DNA of 40,353 nucleotides from Flavobacteriaceae bacterium (GTDB taxonomy: Bacteria > Bacteroidota > Bacteroidia > Flavobacteriales > Flavobacteriaceae), in assembly GCA_016649715.1 (NCBI GenBank), contig JAENXC010000025.1, positions 1 through 40,353 on the forward strand, given 5' to 3'. This document shows, piece by piece, positions 15,447 to 22,964 of this stretch (within the stretch, counting starts at the first letter, position 1; each line of letters begins with the position of its first letter). Both the position numbers and the translations under genes were made by a program. Below the pieces are notes generated by a model. That model ran no database searches and was not told the origin of the DNA. It saw only the letters and a list, made by a program, of their open reading frames with translations.

Positions 15447-17144
15447 ATGAAGAAATTTCTTCTTTCGCTAATCACATTTCTAATTCCATTATTAAATTTT
15501 GCACAAGAAACCCCTCCTGAAATGGGGATTGATGAACAAATTAATCAAGCTTTTTTGCCTGTGTCCAATTTTTTCTCAAGTGTTGTTTTCTTTCAAATAG
15601 CTGGAATTCCCTTCGTTCTTATATTACTTGTTTTCAGTGCCACATTTTTCACACTTTACTTTGGGTTTCCTAATTTCAGATATTTTTGGCGGGCAATACA
15701 AACTGTTCGCGGAAAATATGAAGATATAGAAAACCACGGTGCAAAAATTTTGTACGGAGAAGGAGGGATCGCCCAGGGTGTTGACATGAATAAGGTCGAG
15801 GATTTTGGCGCACACGTGGAAGCACTTGATGATGATTTGGCCATAGATGGTGACATTGTTGATACCATTCGCGATGAAAGTTCAGCTGGGGAAGTTAGCC
15901 ATTTTCAGGCTTTGGCAACCGCAGTTTCCGGCACCGTAGGTAATGGAAATATTGCAGGGGTTGCCTTAGCAATTGCACTTGGTGGCCCCGGGGCAACCTT
16001 TTGGATGGTAGTTTGCGGTCTTTTAGGAATGTCCACAAAATTTGTGGAATGTACCTTGGGGGTTCAATATCGCGATGTTGGTCCAGACGGAACTGTATAT
16101 GGAGGCCCTATGTTTTATCTAAGCAAAGGTCTAAAGGAAAAAGGATTTAAAACATTGGGTAAAATTGCAGCCGTTTTGTTTGCCGTTTTTTGTATTGGTG
16201 GGTCTTTTGGTGGTGGTAATGCAGCACAGTCCAACCAAGCTACCATTGTATTGAAAGATTTATTTAACCTACAAAGCACCGCAGCTGGTTTTTGGATTGG
16301 TGTATTGCTGGCTATTTTGGTTGGTATTATTATAATTGGAGGTATTAAAAGGATTGCACAGGTAACCGAAAAGGTAGTTCCCTTTATGGCAATTTTTTAT
16401 GTAATTGCTTGTTTGTATATAATTTTCAGCAATTATGGATTATTAGATGATGCAATTGCCTTGATTATTTCCGAAGCCTTTAAACCAACTGCAATTGGAA
16501 TTGGGTCTTTAATAGGAGTATTATTGGTCGGTTTTAAAAGAGCTGCATTTTCCAATGAAGCAGGTGCCGGTTCGGCGTCTATCGCTCACTCTGCCGTGCG
16601 CACAAAATATTCGGCAAGTGAAGGTTTGGTGGCATTATTGGAACCTTTTATTGATACCGTTGTAATATGCACCATGACCGCTTTGGTTATTATCATTTTT
16701 AACTTGGGAGGTTATTTTGAATATGGAGATGTAACTGGTCACGGGGTAGCAATTATTGATGGCGTTTCATACGAAGGCTCCGGAATTACCGCTCAAGCAT
16801 TTCACGCATTTATCCCGTATTCCAACATTTTCTTGACTATTGCGGTATTCCTTTTTGCTGTTTCCACTATGATATCTTGGTCGTATTATGGACTGCAATC
16901 CTGGAAATATCTTTTCGGAAGAGGCAAAACCATGGATTTAGTTTATAAAGTTCTTTTTTGTATCTTTATTATCATTGGTGCCGCTGCAAATATGAAATCA
17001 ATTTGGGACTTTTCCGATGCGATGATATTTGCGATGATTTTCCCAAACATGATTGGATTGTTCTTCCTCTTCCCCGTAGTGAAAAAACAATTGCGCCGCT
17101 ATTTGGCCGCCATTAAAATGAAAAGGGAAGCCATATCGGATTAA
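15447..17144 (+). CDS. Alanine/glycine:cation symporter (AGCS), copy 2
   Basis: 565 residues, same family and layout as copy 1: signal-peptide-like start MKKFLLSLITFLIPLLNFAQ, family blocks FQALATAVSGTVGNGNIAGVA, GGPGATFWM, IGGSFGGGN, AFSNEAGAGSA and STMISWSYYGLQSW. It has a longer acidic insertion (about residues 92-150) before the first conserved block than copy 1 has. The 5' leaders of both copies share 'gcatcttgctt' and 'aaaatccactatgaagaaat', so the promoter region was duplicated as well. The HhH gene starts only 11 bases after the stop. Confidence 0.93.
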   Translation: MKKFLLSLITFLIPLLNFAQETPPEMGIDEQINQAFLPVSNFFSSVVFFQIAGIPFVLILLVFSATFFTLYFGFPNFRYFWRAIQTVRGKYEDIENHGAKILYGEGGIAQGVDMNKVEDFGAHVEALDDDLAIDGDIVDTIRDESSAGEVSHFQALATAVSGTVGNGNIAGVALAIALGGPGATFWMVVCGLLGMSTKFVECTLGVQYRDVGPDGTVYGGPMFYLSKGLKEKGFKTLGKIAAVLFAVFCIGGSFGGGNAAQSNQATIVLKDLFNLQSTAAGFWIGVLLAILVGIIIIGGIKRIAQVTEKVVPFMAIFYVIACLYIIFSNYGLLDDAIALIISEAFKPTAIGIGSLIGVLLVGFKRAAFSNEAGAGSASIAHSAVRTKYSASEGLVALLEPFIDTVVICTMTALVIIIFNLGGYFEYGDVTGHGVAIIDGVSYEGSGITAQAFHAFIPYSNIFLTIAVFLFAVSTMISWSYYGLQSWKYLFGRGKTMDLVYKVLFCIFIIIGAAANMKSIWDFSDAMIFAMIFPNMIGLFFLFPVVKKQLRRYLAAIKMKREAISD

Positions 17145-17155
17145 ACTTTTTCAAG

Positions 17156-18058
17156 ATGAATATAAAATCCCACTTCACGTTCAACAAGCAACAACGAAGT
17201 GGGATTTTACTTTTGTTGCTGCTCATCATTTCATTGTTTTGTATTTATTGGTTTGTTGATTTTTCGGAAGAGGACACTTTAGATACTTCTTCTACGGAAA
17301 TTGTCTCTATTCAAAATGAACTGGACTCCATTCGCCTTGTTGAAATTGAAAACAGAAAACCGAAGAAATATCCTTTCAATCCAAACTTTATTACTGATTA
17401 TAAAGGGTACACTTTGGGAATGTCCAACGAAGAAATTGATCGTTTACTCCAATACAGAAAGGAAGACAAATGGATCAATTCCGCAGAAGATTTTAAAAGG
17501 GTTACTGGCGTTTCAGATTCTTTGCTTGCCGAATTGAGTCCATATTTCAAATTCCCCGATTGGGTTACCAATCCAAAACCAAAAAGCAATTTCAAGAATT
17601 ATAAAAGTGAAAAAGGTTTTTCTGATCTGCCCGCTGGGGCGGGAAATTCCTTCGCGCAAAAAATTGATCTCAACAAAGCAACCGAAGAACAATTGCAGCA
17701 AGTTAGTGGCATTGGCGAAGCATTGAGTAAACGTATTGTTTCCTATCGCGAAAAGTTGGGCGGGTTTTCAAATGACGTGCAATTGTATAGTGTTTACGGT
17801 TTGGATGCTTCAGTTGTGCAACGAACACTAAACCTTTTCACTGTAAAATCTCCGAAGGACATTTCAAAAATAAATGTAAATACAGCCTCCGCTTCCGATA
17901 TTTCAACCGTTCCCGGAATCTCGTTTGAAATGGCAAAGAAAATTTGGGAATACCGAAGACTTCACGAAAAAATAAGTAGCATTCAAGAACTGGAAAAAAT
18001 TGAAGGAATGACCGAAAGAAAGTTACAGCTAATTCAGTTATATTTGTCCGTTGAGTGA
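17156..18058 (+). CDS. Membrane-anchored helix-hairpin-helix (ComEA-like) protein
   Basis: 300 residues. An N-terminal membrane anchor (about 17-35) precedes at least three helix-hairpin-helix segments: about 80-130 (ITDYKGYTLGMSNEEIDRLL), 170-225 (KIDLNKATEEQLQQVSGIGE) and 238-298 (KINVNTASASDISTVPGIS). Tandem HhH motifs bind DNA non-specifically. Membrane-tethered forms resemble ComEA, the periplasmic DNA receptor of natural transformation, though flavobacterial members of this group are not proven competence proteins. The first codons encode one arm of a 13-bp inverted repeat that looks like a terminator for the preceding symporter gene. Downstream copies of the gene are intact; a broken 5' copy exists at 15188-15309. 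Confidence 0.85.
   Translation: MNIKSHFTFNKQQRSGILLLLLLIISLFCIYWFVDFSEEDTLDTSSTEIVSIQNELDSIRLVEIENRKPKKYPFNPNFITDYKGYTLGMSNEEIDRLLQYRKEDKWINSAEDFKRVTGVSDSLLAELSPYFKFPDWVTNPKPKSNFKNYKSEKGFSDLPAGAGNSFAQKIDLNKATEEQLQQVSGIGEALSKRIVSYREKLGGFSNDVQLYSVYGLDASVVQRTLNLFTVKSPKDISKINVNTASASDISTVPGISFEMAKKIWEYRRLHEKISSIQELEKIEGMTERKLQLIQLYLSVE
17164..17215 (+). terminator. Terminator-like hairpin inside the start of the HhH reading frame
   Basis: Perfect 13-bp arms AAAATCCCACTTC (17164-17176) and GAAGTGGGATTTT (17196-17208), a 19-base loop, then 'acttttg'. It lies within codons 3-18 of the HhH gene and 20 bases after the symporter stop. It could terminate most symporter transcripts and attenuate HhH expression; translation of the HhH start would compete with hairpin folding. 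Confidence 0.6.
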
Positions 18059-18090
18059 GGCATAAAATGATCTTTCTCTTGTCTGGACGA

Positions 18091-18112
18091 GCCCTTCGGC
18101 TTCGCTCAGGAT
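18091..18112. repeat. Dispersed 'cctgagc..cgaaggg' repeat, copy 1 (reverse orientation)
   Basis: 'gcccttcggcttcgctcagg' plus 'ata' is the reverse complement of the family seen at 22721-22743 and 24709-24742 ('tatcctgagcg...gaaggga'). These short intergenic repeats are spread through this window and look like REP-like elements. The rest of 18059-18181 shows no gene. Confidence 0.6.
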
Positions 18113-18181
18113 AAACTAAAGTCGAAACCTATCGGGTGTCGAAAACAATTTTAAACAACTATCCATCAAAATGATTTATCA

Positions 18182-19345
18182 ATGAGTTTATATTTTACAG
18201 AGGAACACGAATTTTTCAGAAAGAGCTTTCAGGACTTTCTTCAAAAAGAAGTAGTGCCGCATATTGAAAAGTGGGAAAAAACCGGACATATCGAGCGGTT
18301 TATCTGGGAGAAGTTTGGGGAAATGGGCTACTTCGGCATCTATCAGCCCGAAGCTTATGGCGGATTGGATTTAGATCTTTTTTACACGGTGATCTTTTTA
18401 GAAGAACTTCAAAAAGTGAACAGTGGCGGATTTGCCGCGGCAATGTGGGCGCACGCTTATCTTGCGATGACGCATCTTAAAAAAGAAGCCAATCACGAAC
18501 AAAAGGAAAAATATTTGGCGCCGAGCATTACGGGCGAAAAAATAGGCTGTCTTTGTATCACTGAACCTTTTGGCGGAAGCGATGTTTCTGGAATGCGAAG
18601 CACGGCAGTAAAAAAAGGCGACAGCTATATTCTGAACGGATCCAAAACATTTATTACCAACGGAATTTACAGTGATTATTTGATAGTTGCCGCAAAAACC
18701 GCTCCCGAACTTGGCAACAAAGGCATCAGCATTTTCGTGATAGATCGTGATTCAAAAGGTGTTTCTGCTACCAAGCTGGAAAAACTTGGCTGGCGTGCTA
18801 GCGACACGGGAGAAATAGCTTTTGACAATGTTGAGATTCCCGTCGAAAACTTGATGGGCGAGGAAAATAAAGGCTTTCCGTACATAATGCAGCACTTCGC
18901 CTTGGAACGGTTGATTATGGGAATCAACGCCCACGCCCGCAGCGAATTTGCTTTGGAATACACCATTCAATATATGAAAGACCGTTTTGCATTCGGGAAA
19001 AGCATTTCCAAATTTCAGGCCTTGCGCCACCGCGTTGCGCAAATAGCCAGCGAAATAGAAGTCTGCAAAACATTTAATTACGTAACCGCAAAACGATTGA
19101 ACGACGGCGAATACGTGGTAAAAGAAGCCACAATGAGCAAACTGATTTCCACCAAAGTTTCCGATGAGGTTATGACTGAATGTCTTCAGTTTTTGGGCGG
19201 TTACGGTTATATGGAAGATTACCCTTTAGCGCGTTTGCTTCGCGATAGCAGACTTGGGCCGATTGGTGGTGGAACTTCTGAGATTCTTCGGGAGATAATT
19301 GCGAAGATGGTTATTGAAGGAAAGGCTTATAAGCCGGCTACTTAA
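18182..19345 (+). CDS. Acyl-CoA dehydrogenase
   Basis: 387 residues, the usual family length. The flavin enzyme oxidises acyl-CoA to trans-2-enoyl-CoA and passes electrons to electron-transfer flavoprotein. Recognisable blocks are the N-terminal helical domain (FTEEHEFFRKSFQDFLQKEV), the central beta domain with CITEPFGGSDVSGM and NGSKTFITNGI (FAD binding), and the C-terminal helical domain with FGKSISKFQALRHRVAQIA, QFLGGYGYMEDYPLARLLRDSR and GPIGGGTSEI. The last two are typical of medium/short-chain or long-chain bacterial members. Chain-length preference cannot be read reliably. It is flanked by unrelated genes, with no ETF or other beta-oxidation gene in the window. Confidence 0.93.
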   Translation: MSLYFTEEHEFFRKSFQDFLQKEVVPHIEKWEKTGHIERFIWEKFGEMGYFGIYQPEAYGGLDLDLFYTVIFLEELQKVNSGGFAAAMWAHAYLAMTHLKKEANHEQKEKYLAPSITGEKIGCLCITEPFGGSDVSGMRSTAVKKGDSYILNGSKTFITNGIYSDYLIVAAKTAPELGNKGISIFVIDRDSKGVSATKLEKLGWRASDTGEIAFDNVEIPVENLMGEENKGFPYIMQHFALERLIMGINAHARSEFALEYTIQYMKDRFAFGKSISKFQALRHRVAQIASEIEVCKTFNYVTAKRLNDGEYVVKEATMSKLISTKVSDEVMTECLQFLGGYGYMEDYPLARLLRDSRLGPIGGGTSEILREIIAKMVIEGKAYKPAT

Positions 19346-19386
19346 ATTTTCTTCATTTTTTAAATTCTTAAATCTAATTGCAAGAA

Positions 19387-20805
19387 ATGAAATACTTTAT
19401 CAAAAAATATTTTTTTACTCTTTTAATAATTCTTATTGGATCAACCACCTTTGCCCAAACGGAACTAAAGGGAAAAGTTGCCGATTTTTTAACGTACCAA
19501 CCCATTGAAAGTGCCAGTGTTTATATTAAAAACACAACAATCGGTTCCATAACCAACACGGACGGTAATTTCGTTCTAAAAGTACCACAGCAGCATTTGA
19601 AGGATACGTTGGTAATTTCTTCCATTGGTTACAAAAGTTTCAATGTGATGATTAGTGAGTTTGAAAACAGTTCCGATATTTTTTTGGAAGAAGATGTTGC
19701 GTCGCTGGATGAAGTGGTCATTGTTGCAGACCCACGGCCCACAACTGGTAACGCTATTGTACAAAAAGCCATCGACAAGTTACCGAGCAATCTGCCCGAG
19801 CAACCCTATCTTCAAAAAGGGTTTCTGCGCCACAAAGAGCGCAACAAAAAAGAATACAAATGGCTCATTGAAAGTGCCATTACTTTATATGATTCCAGTT
19901 ACGCTTCGGGCGCTAAAAACAATCTGAAAATTAATGTGGACGAAACCCGAAAAAGCTATGATCTAAGGGATGTTGATAGTCTTTTTACTTATTCAGCATA
20001 TCTTAAAAGCATAGGGTCAAAGGCTAAAAATATTAATCGAAATTTAGTAAAGACTTCATCGTTAATTGATGCCATAAAATGGAACGACAGCCGCGTAAAC
20101 GGGCTCGAAAATCTTTTTAAGGGAAAACTCAATTTGGTGCGAAATTCAAATGTTACCGGTGCTTTGCTGGGCAAGAATACGCTTGAAAAGCACCAGTTTG
20201 AATTGGATACTATTTTGGTGGACAACGGAAGAAAACTTTACAAAATCAAAATCTCAAAAGGCGCCGATTTTGTGGGGTTGAATACCCCAAATATTTACAA
20301 CGAAGGTTTTGAGCCTAAAGGCTGGATCTATATTTATTATGACAATTACGCCATCAAAAAAGTGGAATATGAATTGGTTGCCGCTTCCGATGTTCAAAAA
20401 AAGCGCAGCAAAAGCCTTTTTGACACGCAGACCATCCACAAACTTATCATAACATATATGGAGTATCAGGGCAAAATGTACCCCAACTACATATATTATG
20501 AAACCCCAAAGCTTGTTAATACTGGCGATAGATCTTCCGATAGAATAAAAACCGAAGCAGCACCAGGCTTTGACAAGGATGAACAATATTACTATACCAT
20601 TCAGGAAATACTGTTTTCTGAAATAATCCAAGACCCTGAACTCATAAACCAAGAATTGCAGCAGAATGATTGGACTGCGGATATTTTTTCATCCAAACCC
20701 TATCACGAAGCTTTCTGGAAAAACTACAACGTATTGCTGGAAAGCAAAGAGGAGGAAAAGCTTATCCAAGACTTGAGCAAGCGCGCAACTTTATATAAAG
20801 AGTAA
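19387..20805 (+). CDS. Exported carboxypeptidase-regulatory-like domain protein
   Basis: 472 residues. A Sec signal peptide (1-24, ending TTFAQ) is followed by a CarboxypepD_reg-like beta-sandwich (about 27-105: LKGKVADFLTYQPIESASVYI, TNTDGNFVLKVP, ISSIGYKSFNV). A long region of the type found in many Bacteroidota secreted proteins after this module follows (DEVVIVADPRPTTGNAIV). In SusC/TonB transporters the same module precedes a plug and barrel; here the length and lack of a barrel argue against a transporter. It is probably periplasmic or outer-membrane associated; function unknown. ATG 19387 is preferred to an in-frame TTG at 19378. Confidence 0.82.
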   Translation: MKYFIKKYFFTLLIILIGSTTFAQTELKGKVADFLTYQPIESASVYIKNTTIGSITNTDGNFVLKVPQQHLKDTLVISSIGYKSFNVMISEFENSSDIFLEEDVASLDEVVIVADPRPTTGNAIVQKAIDKLPSNLPEQPYLQKGFLRHKERNKKEYKWLIESAITLYDSSYASGAKNNLKINVDETRKSYDLRDVDSLFTYSAYLKSIGSKAKNINRNLVKTSSLIDAIKWNDSRVNGLENLFKGKLNLVRNSNVTGALLGKNTLEKHQFELDTILVDNGRKLYKIKISKGADFVGLNTPNIYNEGFEPKGWIYIYYDNYAIKKVEYELVAASDVQKKRSKSLFDTQTIHKLIITYMEYQGKMYPNYIYYETPKLVNTGDRSSDRIKTEAAPGFDKDEQYYYTIQEILFSEIIQDPELINQELQQNDWTADIFSSKPYHEAFWKNYNVLLESKEEEKLIQDLSKRATLYKE

Positions 20806-20854
20806 TCTTTCTAAAAAAACTCATAACTCATAACCCATAACTCATAACTTTTTT

Positions 20855-20862
20855 TATCTTTG
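20855..20862 (+). promoter_or_regulatory. Flavobacterial -7 promoter element of rpsU (TATCTTTG)
   Basis: TATCTTTG followed by CCGTCC matches TAnnTTTG, 29 bases before the rpsU start. The bases just after it ('gccgtcc') resemble those after the tRNA-operon element at 22500 ('gcagtcc'). A -33 TTG at the usual spacing is not evident; that region is a 'cataact' tandem phrase repeat (20820-20850). Confidence 0.6.
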
Positions 20863-20874
20863 CCGTCCTAAAGA

Positions 20875-20884
20875 GAGGAGGTGA
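20875..20884 (+). promoter_or_regulatory. rpsU: Strong Shine-Dalgarno of rpsU
   Basis: GAGGAGGTGA precedes the rpsU ATG (20892) by seven bases and pairs with eight consecutive bases of the 16S 3' end (GGAGGTGA). This is striking in a window where other genes lack such a sequence. In Flavobacterium, bS21 helps to sequester the anti-Shine-Dalgarno, and rpsU itself is known to retain a strong Shine-Dalgarno that allows autoregulation. An overlapping five-codon frame (ATG 20884 to TAA) spans the rpsU start codon. Confidence 0.85.
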
Positions 20885-20891
20885 TGACACT

Positions 20892-21086
20892 ATGTTAATT
20901 ATACCAGTTAAAGACGGAGAAAATATCGATAGAGCGCTGAAGCGTTTCAAGCGTAAATTTGATAGAACCGGAACTATGCGCCAGCTGCGTTCCAGACAAG
21001 CTTTTATGAAGCCTTCTGTTAAAAACAGAGCAAAGATTCAAAAAGCCCAATACATTCAAAACTTAAGAGATCAGGAAGACATTTAA
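20892..21086 (+). CDS. rpsU: Small ribosomal subunit protein bS21
   Basis: 64 residues, highly basic, beginning MLIIPVKDGENIDRALKRFKRKF, the bS21 signature, with FDRTGTMRQLRSRQAFMKPS next. It binds the platform of the 30S subunit next to the 16S 3' end. In Bacteroidota, bS21 with bS6 and bS18 occludes the anti-Shine-Dalgarno, which explains why most mRNAs here do not use one. It has its own -7 element, a strong Shine-Dalgarno and a terminator (21115-21147), so it is expressed as a separate short transcript. Confidence 0.96.
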   Translation: MLIIPVKDGENIDRALKRFKRKFDRTGTMRQLRSRQAFMKPSVKNRAKIQKAQYIQNLRDQEDI

Positions 21087-21114
21087 TTGTAATCCGTTTG
21101 AATTTAAAATAGAG

Positions 21115-21147
21115 ATCCGTTGGAAATTTTTTCCAACGGATTTTTTT
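21115..21147 (+). terminator. Intrinsic terminator of rpsU
   Basis: Arms ATCCGTTGGAAA (21115-21126) and TTTCCAACGGAT (21130-21141), a loop of three bases, then a run of seven T. Located 28 bases after the rpsU stop. Confidence 0.9.
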
Positions 21148-21212
21148 ATGAGTAAAAGTTACTGGGTTATTGGGTTATTGAGTTATTTTGTGTTAGAAAT
21201 AAGAAATAAGAA

Positions 21213-22097
21213 ATGTCATTCCAACCCTTTACAGATTACCTGCAACTTGAAAAAAAGTATTCCCCCCACACGGTGACTGCATATTTGAAGGATTTGGAAA
21301 CATTTCAACTTTTCGCTTCGGAAGAATATCAATATGCTGAAATTGTAAATGTGAACTATTCAATCGTTCGCAGCTGGATTGTTTCTCTGGTAGATTCCGG
21401 CATTTCAAACCGGACCGTAAACCGGAAGATTTCTTCACTGAAGACCTATTATAAATTTCTTCTAAAAACTGGGCAGATTGAAATTAATCCTTTGGCAAAG
21501 CACAAAGCCTTAAAAACCTCAAAAAAGATTCAAGTTCCCTTTTCAGAAAAGGAAATAGGGAGCGTTATGGAATTGTTGCAAACCGAAAACACTTTTGAAG
21601 GCCTTCGCGACCGGTTGATAGTGGAACTTTTTTATTCCACGGGAATTAGAAGAGCTGAACTTATAAACGTAAAGTTGAACGATGTTTCGTTTGCACAGAA
21701 AACAATCAAAGTGTTGGGCAAAAGAAACAAGGAGCGCATCATCCCGCTGTTGCCATCGGTTCTGAAAAGCATACATGAATATTTGCCCATTCGCGATGAA
21801 TTGAAAAATATTAAAGATACCGAACAATTGTTTTTAACTTCAAAAGGGGTTAAAATTTACGAAAACCTTGTCTATAGGATTATAAATTCATACTTTAGTA
21901 AAACTTCGGAAAAAGTGAAGAAAAGCCCGCATATATTGCGGCATTCTTTTGCTACCCATCTTTTAAACGAAGGTGCTGATATTAATGCGGTTAAGGAACT
22001 TTTGGGCCATTCCAGTCTTGCTTCAACACAGGTTTATACCCAAAACAGTATAGCAAAACTGAAAGAAGTTTACAAAAATTCACACCCGCGCAACTAA
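21213..22097 (+). CDS. xerC: Tyrosine recombinase XerC/XerD family
   Basis: 294 residues, the normal Xer length. An N-terminal SAM-like core-binding domain (1-90) precedes the catalytic domain. All catalytic residues are present: Arg146 (TGIRRAEL), Lys170, His240 and Arg243 (HILRHSFATHLL), His266 (LGHSS) and nucleophile Tyr275 (STQVYTQ). With its partner it resolves chromosome dimers at dif. The position between rpsU and hpf is that of a chromosomal housekeeping recombinase rather than a phage integrase; choosing XerC over XerD is an inference from context. The 60 bases before it contain a slipped repeat of 'gggttatt'. Confidence 0.88.
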   Translation: MSFQPFTDYLQLEKKYSPHTVTAYLKDLETFQLFASEEYQYAEIVNVNYSIVRSWIVSLVDSGISNRTVNRKISSLKTYYKFLLKTGQIEINPLAKHKALKTSKKIQVPFSEKEIGSVMELLQTENTFEGLRDRLIVELFYSTGIRRAELINVKLNDVSFAQKTIKVLGKRNKERIIPLLPSVLKSIHEYLPIRDELKNIKDTEQLFLTSKGVKIYENLVYRIINSYFSKTSEKVKKSPHILRHSFATHLLNEGADINAVKELLGHSSLASTQVYTQNSIAKLKEVYKNSHPRN

Positions 22098-22154
22098 TAC
22101 AAAATAGGCTTATGGCGTAAAAATACATAGTTTAACTTTTTAAAATATATAAAT

Positions 22155-22457
22155 ATGAGAGTGAACATGCAAACGCCCAACTTTGCCGCCAAAGATGAAC
22201 TTTTGGTATTTGTTGAAAAAAGATTGTCCAAACTGGAACAGTTTTATGACAAGATTGTTTTTGCTGATGTCTATTTGAAAGTCCAGAAAACAAGCGAAAA
22301 GGAAAACAAAATCGTTGAAGTTCTACTGAGTATTCCGGGAGGCGATTTAATGGTAAAGAAAGAAGCAAAAACCTTTGAGGAAGCTACTGACGAAGTAGTG
22401 AAAACATTGGAGCGACAGCTCAAAAAGAGAAAACAGAAACAAAAAGTATATTTGTAA
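22155..22457 (+). CDS. hpf: Ribosome hibernation promoting factor, short form (HPF/RaiA)
   Basis: 100 residues of the S30AE/RaiA family: VNMQTPNFAAKDELLVFVEK, KLEQFYDKIVFADVYLK, and a basic C-terminus ending in KKRKQKQKVYL. It binds the decoding centre of idle 30S/70S ribosomes in stationary phase. The length matches the short form, lacking the C-terminal dimerisation domain of long HPF. It is followed by a terminator at 22509, and the tRNA cluster starts about 110 bases later. Confidence 0.92.
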   Translation: MRVNMQTPNFAAKDELLVFVEKRLSKLEQFYDKIVFADVYLKVQKTSEKENKIVEVLLSIPGGDLMVKKEAKTFEEATDEVVKTLERQLKKRKQKQKVYL

Positions 22458-22478
22458 TAGAATTTTTTAGAAAAAGTT

Positions 22479-22507
22479 TTGTAGAAAAAATAATTTAGCT
22501 ACATTTG
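22479..22507 (+). promoter_or_regulatory. Promoter of the tRNA-tuf cluster
   Basis: TTG (22479-22481), 18-base spacer, TACATTTG (22500-22507): a full match to the flavobacterial TTG-N17-23-TAnnTTTG pattern. It faces the tRNA genes and EF-Tu. A short hairpin with a T run (22509-22535) lies almost at the expected transcription start. Confidence 0.75.
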
Positions 22508-22508
22508 C

Positions 22509-22535
22509 AGTCCGTTAGAAATAGCGGACTTTTTT
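22509..22535 (+). terminator. Short intrinsic terminator after hpf
   Basis: AGTCCGT (22509-22515), loop, GCGGACT (22524-22530) and a run of T to 22535. It probably ends hpf transcription. It directly follows the tRNA-cluster -7 element, so transcripts from that promoter would begin within or next to this hairpin. Confidence 0.65.
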
Positions 22536-22570
22536 ATGGCTAAAAAACAGCCTAAAAGGGAGGTCAAAAT

Positions 22571-22644
22571 GCCGATGTAGCTCAGTTGGCTAGAGCAGCT
22601 GATTTGTAATCAGCAGGTCGTGGGTTCGAGTCCCTCTATCGGCT
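22571..22644 (+). tRNA. tRNA-Thr (TGT anticodon)
   Basis: 74 nt. Acceptor GCCGATG pairs with TATCGGC; D-arm TAGCTCAG, anticodon loop TTTGTAA between GCTGA and TCAGC, T-arm GGGTTCGAGTCCC. The anticodon TGT reads ACN (mainly ACA) threonine codons. First gene of the tRNA-Thr/Tyr/Gly/Thr-tuf cluster. CCA is not encoded. Confidence 0.96.
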
Positions 22645-22741
22645 CTTGAAATATTGAAAAGTGTATCAGGAATTAAATAGGTTTTAAAAATAGAACTAAA
22701 TTTAATTGGGGCGAGAAGTTTATCCTGAGCGCAGTCGAAGG

Positions 22742-22764
22742 GAGTCCCTCTATCGGCTCTTGAA
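22742..22764 (+). repeat. Duplicated 3' end of tRNA-Thr(TGT)
   Basis: These 23 bases are identical to 22628-22650, covering the T-arm 3' strand, acceptor 3' strand, discriminator and six bases beyond the tRNA-Thr gene. The copies are 114 bases apart. Just before the second copy is a dispersed 'tatcctgagcgcagtcgaag' repeat (22721-22743). No tRNA body accompanies the second copy. Confidence 0.85.
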
Positions 22765-22816
22765 TTTCTGTGAAGGCAGGAATCTTGAAATTTTGAATTT
22801 TGGAATTTCCAAAAAG

Positions 22817-22898
<82 letters not shown>

Positions 22899-22964
22899 CA
22901 TAAGAATTAAGATTCAAAGTTTTGAATCTTAAGCCTTGAATTTGAAATATTGAATTAAAAAATT

